Shown piece after piece: positions 12,442 to 23,290 of a DNA stretch of 64,000 nucleotides (the stretch's first letter is position 1; every line of letters starts with the position of its first letter). The DNA is taken from assembly GCA_948567375.1 (NCBI GenBank), contig OX419762.1:23948608-24012607 (forward strand), in the 5' to 3' direction. This DNA comes from Lunularia cruciata (Eukaryota > Streptophyta > Marchantiopsida > Lunulariales > Lunulariaceae). Position numbers and translations under genes: made by a program. The notes beneath the pieces are model-generated. The model searched no databases, was not told the origin of the DNA, and saw only the letters and a list, made by a program, of their open reading frames with translations.

Positions 12442-12765
12442 CTATAAAATCAGAGCCCATCGTGCAAGCTTCCCTGAAAGCTTGTCAGACTCCATCAACC
12501 ACTTTAGTGGCTGATGATTAGTGATGAGAGTGAAGGGGTTACCAAATAGGTAACATCGGAAATGTGCTACTGCCCAAATTGCTACCAAGCACTCTCTCTC
12601 ATATGAATTATACTTCACCTCCGCTGAATTGTTGGAGCAACTAGCATAGGCCACCACAAACTCCTTCCCCTCATCATCATGCTGGGTGAGCACCGCTCCA
12701 AGCCCCAACATACTCCAATCAGTATGAACCTGAAATGGTCATCCCCTGATCGGTCTCCTCAAAAT
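12442..12765 (-). pseudogene. RNase H domain of element B
   Basis: Reads TDWSMLGLGAVLTQHDDEG, then VAYASCSNNSAEVKYNSYER and TLITNHQPLKWLM. These are the gypsy RNase H blocks: first Asp in TDWS, the Glu in YSYERE-like YNSYERE, and the TDHQPLKW block, where Asp has become Asn (GAT to AAT). The domain removes RNA from the RNA-DNA hybrid during reverse transcription. A long frame (12711-12442) is still open, in keeping with a fairly young copy. Confidence 0.85.
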
Positions 12766-13870
12766 AGGAGCAGATGTCAACCTCTCCTTGAGCTCTACAA
12801 AAGCTCTCTCCTGCTCATCTCCCCAACACCACTCCTGTGTAAGCTTGGTTAGCTTCATCAAGGCCTTGGCAATGGCACTGAATCCTCTAACATAGCGGCA
12901 ATAGAAGTTTGCCAACCCAAGGAATGCTCACACTCTGCTCACATCCGTAGGCCGAGGAATACGTGGAATAGCCTCCACCTTGGTCTGCTAAACACCAAGT
13001 CTTTCGGGGTAGATAGTGTGACCCAAATACTCAACCTGCTCGTGGAAGAACTTACACTTCCCAAGATGTAATTTGAGTCCATGAGATCTCAACCTCTTAA
13101 ACACCTCCAACAACTGTCTCTCATGCTCCTCCATAGTAGTGCTATAAACCAAAATGTCATCAATATAGCACCGAGCAAAATCCAATCTAGCTAGGATCCT
13201 ATCCATGATCCTCTGGAACTCAACAAGAGAGTTCTTCAACCCAAATGGTAAGAACCTCCACTGATATAACACATCCTTGCCGTGAGGATCAATAGCCCAA
13301 AATGTTGTCTTGGACTTATCCTCCTCCCTGATCGGCAGCTGATGATATCCCACTCAAAGATCCAAAGTACTAAAGATCTTTGCATGCCCAATTGCATCAA
13401 AAATCTCCTCCGGTGTAGGCATGGCATACCAATGATCTGTCGGTTGATAGGATGGTAATTCTTCCACATATCCGCCTATTTGTATAGTTTCCATGCATAT
13501 CCTTCTTGGCTAGCATCACTGTTGCTGATGCATACTCTCCATGTGAAATCTCCACCAAACTAGCCCCAAAAAAGTCACTACTCCGGCTTTAAATCAATGT
13601 CCTCTCCATCTCACTATATCGATAAGGACGTCAAAAAACTAGTGTATTGCTAGTCAGCTCAATCTGTATATCAGGTCCCTTCAGAGCACCCAAATCCTTC
13701 ATAATGAAGGCAAAACAACTCGTGTGACTCCTCAAGAACCTCCAAACCCTTTGTCTTTCCTCTCCAATAAGCTTGGGTCCAAGATCTGGCTCCCAAGTAT
13801 CCTCTGTAACTGTAGTAGGAGTGGAAGATGTATTGATTGATTGCTACATTGGGCCCTTGGGAGCAATAGT
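12766..13870 (-). pseudogene. Reverse transcriptase of element B
   Basis: From about 13870 down: a connector with EPDLGPKLIGEERQRVW, then the fingers (YHPINRQ, about 13450), then the longest open part 13353-12988 with GYHQLPIREEDKSKTTFW, FLPFGLKNSLVEFQRIMD and the active site YIDD at 13167-13156, followed by FFHEQVEYLGHTI. After a stop come VEAIPRIPRPTDVSRV and FLGLANFYCRYVRGF. The order and blocks are those of Ty3/gypsy RT. YIDD in place of the commoner F/YVDD keeps both catalytic aspartates. Frameshifts at about 13360 and 13000 break the frame. Confidence 0.9.
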
Positions 13871-14175
13871 GTCATGCTCCTGACCAATAGAGGTCCCAAC
13901 CTTTGTGTGAAGAACTCCCTCCACTTTGGCTGCAAGCTCCACATGTCCTCTAGCTGCATCCCATGTGGACCAAGGGTGTAATCCAAGTAGCCCACGCTCA
14001 CCTGGATGGACCCCAAGTAGACCACTCTCCCTAGTAGCTACTAGATGTGTCCCAAGAATACCATGTCCACTTGGTCCATCACCCCCAGCATTTGCCTGAA
14101 TCATCTCGATAGGCACATGGCTCACAAGTGTTCGAGTGGTGATGCCGATCAAGCGCATCCTACGCTGCTCTACCA
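13871..14175 (-). pseudogene. Linker between methyltransferase and RT in element B
   Basis: Open on the minus strand through most of 14188-13844. The reading contains a Gly/Leu-rich repetitive stretch (GLLGVHPGERGLLGLHP) with no domain I recognise. It joins the last methyltransferase motif (about 14180) to the RT connector and is probably a polyprotein spacer. Confidence 0.5.
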
Positions 14176-15195
14176 AGCCAAGGCTCACAATCTAGGTCAA
14201 ACAGTTTAGGTCCATAGCCTAACCTAACACCTGACGCCTGGATGCCTCTAACACTACTGGAACATCGGTAATACCGGTGCAAAAACCCATTGCTCGCTCT
14301 CTCTCATCAGCGTTGGGCTCCACCAATTATTGTAACTGTGAGTCCCAAACAAGTCCAAGTCCTCCCTCTCAAAAAGCATGAGAGCTTGGGAAACTAATGA
14401 GTGTGGGAAATGCGGCTCTAGGCTGTCCAACTAGGTTCACCACTACCATAGGTGACCTATCAGCCACTACCACTGTCTGAGACTAACGCCCAACATCCAA
14501 GATATCATCAACAAGGATGTGGTCAAGTCGTTGAATCCCATCATAAGCGCGCTGTAGAACCTTTCTGGGTAAGAGGTTCATCCACCAAAGACAAAGACAA
14601 TGAGCCTGTGATCCCACTCAAGCGGCATCTAACAATACAGCAGGTCCCATCCAAGAATGGACCTAATGTGTACTCTATGCACTCTAGTGCGAGAATCACC
14701 CATCAAAGGAACGTTCTCCAAAAGGTAAGTTGGAGAAATGAAGTGATGAACCTGGAGATGTCGTAATATCTGTAACATCTCCCAAAACACACCAACACAA
14801 GGATCCGGAAGACCCAAACTGTGGCCTGCACATGTATGTCCCTGACATGGCCATCCAGAAATCACCAAGTGAATAGGCACATGTCTCTCTAGGTCATGCA
14901 CCCCCAGTGAGGAAATGTCTCCTGGTAGGGCCTTCTGGTAACCTCTGACTGTTGACATCGGTAATAACTCCGGATACCAATAGGCCAAGTGTGCCACATG
15001 ATGTAGAGAGACTTGCCTAGCAGTCTCATCTCTCTCTACATACAAGTACCTCTATACTCGTATACCTGCTTGTAACACCGCAGCTAGTCCGGTGCTGATC
15101 CCACCCAACAACTACCAATAGGCATATCCCCTCTATTGGATACTGCCAAGCAATGAGTGTGGTATCCAGAGGTGTCAAAGCAATCGCCTCTAAAG
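14176..15195 (-). pseudogene. Cytosine-5 DNA methyltransferase domain carried by element B
   Basis: Reading the minus strand downward, the C5-methyltransferase motifs come in the standard order. Motif I-like GGISTGLAAVLQAG (15105-15064) follows WQYPIEGI and a 1-base frameshift. YVERDETA (15042 down) fits motif II. Motif IV is GWPCQGH, with the catalytic Cys codon at 14847-14845, and WEMLQILRHL follows. Motif VI is ENVP (14718-14707). Then come RSILG, LLDAA and a motif VIII-like SQAHCLCLWW, where Arg codons of the usual QxRxR appear changed to Cys. Near 14300-14190, DERERAMGF and RRQVLG.AMDLNCL match the region up to motif X. The enzyme would transfer a methyl group from AdoMet to cytosine C5. 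It lies between protease and RT in the polyprotein. At least one frameshift and four in-frame stops make this copy inactive. Confidence 0.88.
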
Positions 15196-15268
15196 GCTCA
15201 TCCTCACACTCATCTCCTGATGGTATGAAGGCTTCACTCCAAGCTTGCTGCACCAATTAATCTACATG

Positions 15269-15905
15269 CTATTGCAATGCCTCCTCTAAACTCCACAATG
15301 GAACATCTAAGGTGGATGGAACAATCCCACTCGTACTCCAAAGCCAAGTGATCTCCTTTGGTATTGGAGTACCCTCTGCATGGGCATTCTCCTCCAACAA
15401 GTCACCAGGCCAAGTAACTACACCACTGAAAGCTAAAATTGATGCTGCCATGGTCCTGGATTGTAGTGAGCCAAGACTACCACTACTGAAGCGTACTGGT
15501 AGGCGACATACCCGTCCCTCACCAGACTGCCAACCAGGTCTATAAGAGGCCGTCTCCTCCCAATAGTCAATGCTGAAACCCATGGGGTACAACACTACTC
15601 CCCCAACTAGCACATCATATGACTCAACTATTGTCGCAATAGCCTGAGCTCTCACCACCGAGCTATCAGTTGGATGACTAGACTGAACTTGGACAACAAG
15701 CTCTCCACGTGTGATGTATTGTGTCAAACCACCACCTAGAGATGTCTGGATCTGAAATGGACACCTCTCTACATCGGTCTTCCGTAACTCCAGACTGACC
15801 ACTGCCGCCTTCCCCAACATAAGGGGCTGTGCACCAGAGTCTAACAAGACTCTCTATGGTGTATAGACCTTCCCTAAAGGTCCCACCAAATGGAAAATCC
15901 CCCTC
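15269..15905 (-). pseudogene. Aspartic protease of element B
   Basis: A 192-codon open stretch (15847-15269) begins LDSGAQPLMLGKAAV, the retropepsin active site Asp-Ser-Gly (Asp codon at 15841), followed about 80 residues on by YDVLVGGVVLYPMGF, the usual I/V-L-hydrophobic-Gly block of the family (here LVGGVVL). The stop just upstream (TAG at about 15855) separates it from gag. The enzyme cuts the Gag-Pol polyprotein. The open frame runs on about 70 residues toward the methyltransferase, in agreement with one polyprotein. Confidence 0.85.
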
Positions 15906-16440
15906 TAGTTATCCAATAGGACAACACCAGGTGTAAACCGTGCTCTCTCAAAGGCCGGTCTAGCTTGCAACTCCTCCAATCTAGCCGTTGCTGCCTGCCA
16001 TAAACCATTGGTCGATGAACGGATCCCATGCTCCTCAACCAAGTCAGCTCCACTACAAACCACCTCTACTCTAGTAGTAGGAACTGCATCATCCTTACTC
16101 TCACACAATGTGGCAGCCAACCAAGATATTAGGGCTGGGTCAACTCCCAATGTAAACATATCACTGGCCAAAAACAAAGGACGCCGCATAATCAGCTGAG
16201 CCGCCCCCAACATCATGCTAGACTCAGTCTGTGTAGTAGCAAGTGGCTGAGTAGTAAGTAGTCCATCATGTACACCATCACACCTGCATTAGGACATCTA
16301 GGAACCATGGATGGCGTCTGTAATGCCTTAGATAGTGTGAAAGACTAGGAAAGTCTAACATGTCTCCTATCATCTCCTCTTTGTGGATCCAACTCCATTG
16401 ATGCTCCTTTAGGCTTTGAAGCACGTATTGCACTCCTAGT
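15906..16440 (-). pseudogene. gag-protease spacer of element B
   Basis: Partly open on the minus strand (16216-15905), with SLISWLAATL and ARLEELQARPAFERARF. I recognise no domain. Its position after the zinc knuckle and before Asp-Ser-Gly marks it as the C-terminal gag/protease linker of the polyprotein. Confidence 0.5.
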
Positions 16441-16442
16441 CA

Positions 16443-18084
16443 CTACTGCAAATGCATCCAGCTGTGCTGCTCCGCACATGAAGTCCAAAGCATCTCTATC
16501 ACCAGCATATGAGGTGGAAGCCTTAGCACCCAAATCTGATCTCCTCTAAGCAATAGCCATACTAGCCAATCTCTGCTCCAACTGCTCAATCTGAGTAGCC
16601 ATAGCTGTGTCAGAAGTAAGGGGAGGTACTGCACCCCTACTAGGTGTAGATCCTCTACCACCTCGTCTCCATGAACTGGAGCTCCTCTACTACCAGCCAT
16701 AGCAGCCCTACAACTCCGTAACTCCAGGTGTAGGTCAAAGCACCGGTCGCTAGTGTGACCAAATCTGTGGCAATGCTCACACTGCCTCTGTGCTGGCTGT
16801 GATGCACCCAAGGTATCAGGTTCACTACCCTGAGTACACTCTCTCCGAGGTCCACCACAAGTCCAATAAGCAACACCACCACTCACTATTGCTGCTGACC
16901 CAAAAATGAGGGTATGGGTCTAACTCCACTAGGCCTTCCACTCGCTCTATAGGATCTGAGCTGTCCACCCTATCCTCAAAAACCAACTAGGCATGGTGCA
17001 CTCTGCTGCACTCTAGAAGAAGTCACAGCCGTGGATGAGGTCTTCTTACCAAATCTAGATGTCACCACTCTCTCTTCCACCATGTTGAGCTCAATACGCT
17101 CAGCCAAACCAAAGACCACTGCCAAAGTAGGCAAAGTAGCCTGTAACAATTTAGCATCATGAACTCTACGTTGTAACTCCCTATCCAGTATCCCATACCA
17201 AAATTGGATTGCCTAGGCCTCAGTAACTCCCTGAGTGAAACTGATCAGTCGCCTCATGCGAGTGTATGCCTCACGTAGGCTCTCTCCAGCCTTCCGCTGG
17301 AACTCCTGCAAGCTCCTCAGCTTGTCAGTCCGCACTTCCTGGTAGTTCTACCTCAAACATAGGAAGAACTCCACCATGGGTTAAACCCCGGTACCACACC
17401 ACCTCCTGCAGCGATACCTCCACTCGTTGTAGCACTATCTCCAGCCAGTGCACCTCCACTAGCTCCACCCACACTACTTGAGCTAGAACTTGTAGGTACA
17501 GCCGATCTACTCCTGGCCACCGAGCTTGAAGTGATAGAGACATAGTGTGGAGACCAATACTGTCTCCATAACTCAATCTCCTCCAAATGAGCTCTCCTGA
17601 ACTCATGGTAGTCATCCATTGATGGACCCTCTAGATGCTGAAACAACCCCTTCCATGCCATGAAGGGTGTGAACAAAGTCGGGTTCCGCATCTCCTGCAG
17701 ATCATATCAACTATCGAACTCTTGGATGAAGTCATCCAACTCAATGGTACCCATTGTACCAGAGTAACGCCTAAGGCCTTTGGAGGCCCCATAAATCTTG
17801 TCCATGTCCCACAACAACAATGTGGACACACCAAGTGCACTCTCAATTGAATCAGCTCCTGTGTCGAACTCCAACTCAAAGTCAATCTCTTCCCTCACTG
17901 GGACCTGAGATACATGTTGATACCAAGCACCACTCTGAGTAAACCCACTGTGTACTGTAGGGCTAACTCTTCTAGAATCTCCAAAGAACTCCGTCGTGAT
18001 AAAGTAACCACAATAGCAACCCAAACCACCAATTGCAACCGCAAGTGCCAACACCACCACGGGCCAACACCAACTAAGCACCAC
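16443..18084 (-). pseudogene. gag of element B
   Basis: Several broken frames in order. 18084-17707 includes GTIELDDFIQEFDS. 17691-17353 begins MRNPTLFTPFMAWKGLFQHL, with a Ser/Gly-rich tract near its end. About 17260-17020 reads FTQGVTEA and LAERIELNMVEERVV. 16886-16443 contains the CCHC zinc knuckle CEHCHRFGHTSDRC (16781-16740). Gag builds the capsid and the knuckle binds RNA. The core shows the retrotransposon-gag pattern (region near FWYGIL). Homologous gag bits occur at 7265-7561 in element G. Confidence 0.8.
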
Positions 18085-19338
18085 CCATTAATGTAACTCT
18101 AACCGAGATAACTACACTAGGGGAAAGAGCAACCTTTAACCTACCATCATAACATGTACTCTCACGGTCTGCAGGTCATCACTTCCTACCTCACCGAAGA
18201 GAAACAAAGGTAGTCTGACTGGTCATTACTCCAGCCTCACCACTCAGAGCACACTAGAGCACCAACGCTCAAAAGTCAAGGCACCTCACACAAACATGGT
18301 GCACAAACAGGAAGTAGAGAATGGAGGAGATCCAATCACAAGAAGTCTAAATAGAAAACCCTCCATCTCATAACACAACATGACACTAACTCTACCACCA
18401 TTTGGCATTTGACATAAGAGAAGTTCGTATCTAAGTCCTAAGCTACCAGGATCACCAAGAATGGGATCAAACTACCTCTCCTAGCCAAAGCTACATGTGT
18501 ATAGATAACAATGGCACGATCACTATGACAACAAGTGAGGGTGGATCAGTTGGCTAGGGCACCAGTCTAGGAACAAGAGATCTAGGGGTCAAACCCTATT
18601 GCGCACAATCTAGCAAGAAAGGCAGATTTTGCCAACCAATGACCAAGATCTACTCTAAACTAGCTAGCCTCATGCTAGCAAGCTGGTTTGCTGGCCCTTT
18701 TAGGCCTTTGTAGCCTCTCATAGCCCGCAAGCCTCTAAATGCCAAAATTCAACCAAATGAGGCCTTTCTTGTTGCCACTTTGAACCTCCTCCAAAATTGG
18801 CAAAACTTCTCCAAATCTGTGAAAGTCCTCCAAACTAGCAAAAGTCCTCCAAATCTGGCCAAACAGCAAAAATCCTCCAAATCTGGCCAAAATCTGACAT
18901 AAATCCCAACCAAAATCTGACATAAAATCTGACATAAACCCTAAGGTTGGCTGTCCACCAAATCCCCTGCTAACTTTCCACTCGAGCCAAATTGACAACA
19001 CGGATTTTTCCAAATCACAAATTCATGAGAATAGCTTCACAACTCCACCTTCAATTTGACTTTCTGAGCTCAACTTGTAGCAAATTGGTCCTGCCTTCAC
19101 CTCTTGAGCTCAAAATCACAACCATTGCTCAAAATTTGCTCCTTCTTTGCTCAAAATTTGGCCACCGCTTCCGCACACCGTCTGCCTAACTGCCAAATTT
19201 GCATCAATCGATTGAGCTTCTGCACACTAGGGAAACATAGAACTTGAATCAAGCTACCAACGATCCACCAAGCTTGGAGATACCACCAACACTCAAAGTT
19301 CCTGCACCCAATTTCCCCCTGACTTCACTTCTCTGATG
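18085..19338 (-). other. Leader of element B
   Basis: 1.25 kb without coding capacity between the 5' Y repeat and gag. The Y repeat ends GGTTA and is followed by CATCAGAGAAG. The string TGGTTACATCAGAG across this border resembles the tRNA-iMet primer site TGGTATCAGAG with three extra bases; this is only a suggestion. Leader segments are shared with element G at 3.6-5.0 kb. Confidence 0.6.
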
Positions 19339-19788
19339 TAACCAGATTGCTTACCACTCTCAACTCAACTCAACTCAGATTAGTACTTGATCTGTCACTC
19401 TACAAACTGCCAACAACTAGGCATTGATTACAGTCAAGCCATACCCACTCAAGCATAGAGAATCTAGGTGACGCTCGCCGCCCTCTGTCCACCATAGCCA
19501 GGAACTCGAAGGCTCAACATCAGAGAAGTGACCTCTCTAGAGCTCACTTCAAAACTATACCCCTTGGACTTGAGCTAGCTCTAAAACCCTAACGGTCTTG
19601 CTGACGGCACACTTGACAGTGCAAACGGTGCAAAGTGACGGTGGGCCCCACTGTGAAGTCAGTACCCCAAACACAAAATCTGACCGTCGGAATGCAATCT
19701 ATGAGGAATTGCTGAAATAACTCTAACTACTATCATTGGAGCTCCAGTGTCTGAGCAATCTAGATGCGACACTACAAATGGCGTGACA
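19339..19788 (-). repeat. 5' Y repeat of element B
   Basis: About 450 bases, on the minus strand TGTCACGCCATTTG ... GCAATCTGGTTA. It starts right at the TSD. It matches 11332-11747, 50911-51360 and, more weakly, 3150-3575. The 105-bp X unit that follows Y at the 3' end is absent here; Y passes straight into the leader. Confidence 0.85.
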
Positions 19789-20301
19789 CTCTCTACTTTG
19801 TAACCATTCTTTGTGCGCTTTGGAAGAGAAGGTATCTCTCACTTCTTGGGTTTCTTCGGCTACTTCTCCCTTCCCCAAGAACGTGGCACCATGCTCTGTG
19901 TCTGCTTCTCTCCCAAGGACTAACCTCCAATCCGACTTTGTCTATCAAGCCAGATTTTCCCTCTTGTCTTCTTCCTCAGGGCCATCAAGACACTTACTCT
20001 CGATGATCTCAGTCATGAAACCTAGAAAGCTAACATTCCAATTCCATGCCAAGAATGTGATCCAAAGCCTGCTCAAGACCTCAATTCTTGCAATCACATC
20101 TAACCTCAGAATCACATGATTTCTCACTGCAAATTTGGAGTTCTTCTTCCCACCTCCCATCTTTCTCACTTCCACTCTGGGCTGGGGACTATTCTTCCTA
20201 CTAATTTGCAGCTTAACCCTCTTGATTTCTTCTTGACACACCAAGGCATCTTTGACTCTACTTCACTTCCCACAATCTCCTACATGACAACTTCTTAACG
20301 G
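19789..20301 (-). pseudogene. U3-ORF of A1, N-terminal part
   Basis: Minus-strand continuation of the LTR ORF of A1. It contains RLDVIARIEVLSRLWITFLA and WNVSFLGFMTEIIESK followed by LDGPEEEDKREN; 20244-19945 is open. The N-terminal dozen codons lie across solo C1, at about 24915-24940, where the ATG (MAIL...) and a TATAAAAAT box 31 bases upstream are found. Confidence 0.7.
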
Positions 20302-20929
20302 TGTCGTCGGGAAAATAGCCCACGTGTACCCTTGAGGCTTTTGGTGTGATAAATTTTCTTTTTCTCTTTTAGTTGTTGTAAGGAACATGGATTTATGTCA
20401 ATATGTCTTGGGTGTAGTTTTATGCTACCTTGCCGCGGGAGATATTTCCTATATTATTGTGAAGCCGGGAAAAGTTATGGTATTATTAGCTCAAGGAGTC
20501 TTTTAATCTGGCTTGAGCCAAGATATAATGTGGGGGGTTTACACTAGCTCAGGTTCTGTTTACGGGATTGGAATGAAAGAGTACGGGGCTTAGAAGAGAA
20601 GAGGGAGAGAGGATGTTTTTGGAAAAGGACAGTAGAGAGCTTTCGAGAAAATGACAGGGGAGCTTGGTAAGGAGTGGTTGCAGGATTTGAGAAGATGAGA
20701 GCTGGACAGCAGAGGTTTTTCTTTTGCAGAGAAAAGCCTTGTGGGAGTGCACATGCGGACAGGGTATGAAAATTCGAGATAGATGAGGGCAAGAAGTTTT
20801 CAGGAAATGACAGGGGAAGTTTTCAAGAGAAGAGTTGGTAGGAGTTGAGTTCTTCACAGGGAGAATTATCAAAAGTGATGAGGGCTGACAGTTTTTGGGA
20901 AATGCCAGAGGATTTTGATAGAGAAGTTG

Positions 20930-21345
20930 GCTGAGATTTTTGAGAGAGGAAGGGCTGACAATTTTGGGAAATGAGGAGAGGAGTTTCAAGAGAGAAAGTT
21001 GCAGGAAATTTTGAGAGAAGACAGTAGGGTTTTTGGAAAGTGATGGAGGATTTTTGAGAGAGGAAGGGCTGAAATTTTTGGGAAATGAAGAGAGAAGTTT
21101 CAAGAGAGAAAGTTGCAGGAATTTTCGAAAGAAGACAGTAGGGTTTTTGGAAAGTGATGGAGGATTTTTGAGAGAGGAACGGCTGACAGTTTCGGGAAAT
21201 GAGGAGAGGAGTTTCAAGAGAGAAAGTTGCAGGAATTTTTTAGAGAAGACAGTAGGGTTTTTGGAAAGTGATGGAGGATTTTTGAGAGTGAGAAGGGCTG
21301 ACAGTTTCAGGAATTGCCAGAGGATTTCAAGAGAGAAGTTGGCAA
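20930..21345 (+). repeat. 114-bp tandem repeats inside C1
   Basis: TGATGGAGGATTTTTGAGAG recurs at 21041, 21155 and 21269, a period of exactly 114 bases (38 codons). Looser copies of the GA-rich unit (AGGGCTGACAGTTT, GGATTTCAAGAGAGAAGTT) extend from about 20560 to 22330. Long frames open on both strands, for example 21505-20549 on the minus strand, follow from the period being a multiple of three and need not be genes. Confidence 0.85.
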
Positions 21346-23189
21346 AGGATTTCAAGAGAGAAGTTGCAGGAATTCTCGAGAAGAAAAGACAGTAGAGTTT
21401 TTGGGAAAGTGCCAGAGGAATTCTTGAGAAGAGAAGACAGAGGGTTTCGGAAAGTGATGGAGGATTTTCAAGAGATGAAGGGCTGACAGTTTCAGGAATT
21501 GCCAAAGGATTTCAAGAGAGAAGTTGGCAGAGGATTTCAAGAGAGAAGTTGCAGGAATTCTTGAGAAGAAAAGACAGTAGATTTTTTGGGAAAGTGCCAG
21601 AGGAATTCTCGAGAAGAGAAGACAGAGGGTTTCAGAAAGTGATGGAGGATTTTTGAGAGATGAAGGGCTGACAGTTTTGGGAAAGTGCTAGAGGATTTTT
21701 GAGAGGGAATTTGGCAAGGTTGGGCAGGAGTTGATTTCTTCACAGTGAGAATAATTGAAAGTGAGAAGGGCTGACAGTTCGGGAAATGCCAAAGGATTTC
21801 AAGAGGGAAGTTGGCAAGGTTGGGCAATAGTTGAGTTCTTCACAATGAGAAGGGCTGACAGTTTCAAGAAATGATAGGGGAAGTTTTCAAGAGAAGAGTT
21901 GGCAGGAGTTGAGTTCTTCATATTGAGAATTATAGAAAGTGAGAAGGGCTGACAGTTTTGGGAAATGCCAGAGGAGTTTCAAGAGACAAGTTTGCAGGAA
22001 CCTTCAAGAGAGACAGAGGGTTTTGGGAAAGGATGGTAGAGAGCTTTCAAGAAAATACCAGATGAGCTTTGCGAGGAGTGGTTGCAGGATTTTGAGAAGG
22101 GGAGGCTGAACAGGGGTTTTCAATAGATCTTTCAAATGGTTTTTAGAGGAGAAAGTCTTGCGAGAGTGCACATGCTAACAGGGTATGAAAATTTGAGACG
22201 GATGAGGCAGGACAGAGAGTTCTCAGGAAATGACAATAGAGAGCATTCGGGAAAATGCCATAAGAGCTTTGCAAGGAGTGGTTGCAGGATCTTGAGAAGG
22301 AGAGGGCTGAACAAGGGTTTTCAGTGGATCTTTGTGAGGGTTTTCAGAGGAGAAAGCATTGATGGGAGTGCTGCTGGGAGGTGAAGGAAGAAGTCTGGAG
22401 GGTGAGTCGTCTTTACTGTTATCAGACAGAGTGCGTGTGAAGGCGTCAGCTGAAATGATTTTCTGTCATAATTTAGTGCAGACACTATATGAACTGGAGT
22501 TGGTTGGCTTTTCCTAAATGGTGAACCTTGCAGCTGAAATTTTATGAATGGCAAATCTTGAGAAAATGGTGTGTTTGATCTGTGACTAGCATCAAGGAAG
22601 TTCCATTTTAGGAGCTCTCAGTCCATCTATATGCATGGTTTGATTCAGTAGTCTGGGTGCCGAGTTGAGCCAAATAGAATACTATTTGTTGTTTGTGAAA
22701 TTCCCAGCCATTCATAGGGACCGTCGGGTCTGAAACCGTAGTAGAATCTGCATGAATGTGGTACCCACATTTTTCATTTTGGACAAGTTTAGAAGAAGAA
22801 ATGCCTTGTTGAAACCAAATTGAAACCAAATGGAGAAGAAATGAGTGCAAACCTATGATTTGATCAGACCCGAGGAAGTCGACTTCAAGTAAGAGGAAGA
22901 AGGATTTGGACTGGATCCAACCCGAAGAAGCTTACTTCGTGTCAGAGAAGGGAAAAACTCGGATCAAACGTTAAGGAGGGCAAACCCGAAGGAGAAATAA
23001 CCCGAAGGAGAAATAGAAGTTACAAGTCAGGATTTTTGCGGGGGCCATATCTCAATGCACACAAGTCCAAATCAAGCGTGATATATCTCGTTGGAAGCGT
23101 CTCGTTCAGGGCTTTCCATTGTTACCAAAATTGCAAAGTTTAAAGGTCTGTAGAAGAAGTAACAAGCATTTGAAGTTTCTGGAGTAAAT

Positions 23190-23290
23190 GTACTTCGGGT
23201 CAAAGTGTCTTCGGGTCAATGTGACTTCGGATTTCGTACTTCGTACTTCGGGTTTACATGACTTCGGGTCTAAAGACTTCGCCTCAAGAT
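23190..23290 (+). promoter_or_regulatory. Cluster of ACTTCGGGT motifs in A2
   Basis: About seven copies of TTCGGGT/TTCGGAT or close variants in 100 bases (for example GTCTTCGGGTCAATGTGACTT), with more in the flanking few hundred bases in both orientations (ACCCGAAG). The spacing is irregular. Motif clusters in U3 are often enhancer-like, but no factor is known to me for this one. A5 has a decayed version at 42750-42840. Confidence 0.4.

Larger units (their letters stand above)
11227..19788 (-). mobile_element. Element B: gypsy-class element encoding a DNA methyltransferase, with split direct repeats
   Basis: Minus-strand element of 8,562 bases inserted in LTR A1. Flanks are CTCT (11223-11226) and CTCT (19789-19792); closing them restores TGTAGCTCTCTACTTTG, exactly the sequence of A3 at about 37931. 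Ends on the minus strand are TGTCACGCC and GCACGACA. Order is Y repeat, leader, gag with zinc knuckle, protease, cytosine-5 methyltransferase, RT, RNase H, a truncated integrase, partial Y, X repeat. The two Y copies differ at roughly one site in seventeen by eye, mostly transitions, so the insertion is moderately young. A deletion fused the integrase catalytic core to the 3' Y repeat. All ORFs are broken. Confidence 0.85.

Noticed and set aside
14176-15195. The methyltransferase as an adenine methyltransferase of the DIRS type
   Set aside because: The motifs read GWPCQGH and ENVP, which are the cytosine-5 catalytic motifs, not the DPPY-type motif of adenine enzymes.
20549-21505. A 318-codon minus-strand ORF in C1
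   Set aside because: Built of 114-bp tandem repeats whose period is a multiple of three; both strands are open for the same reason. No known motif.
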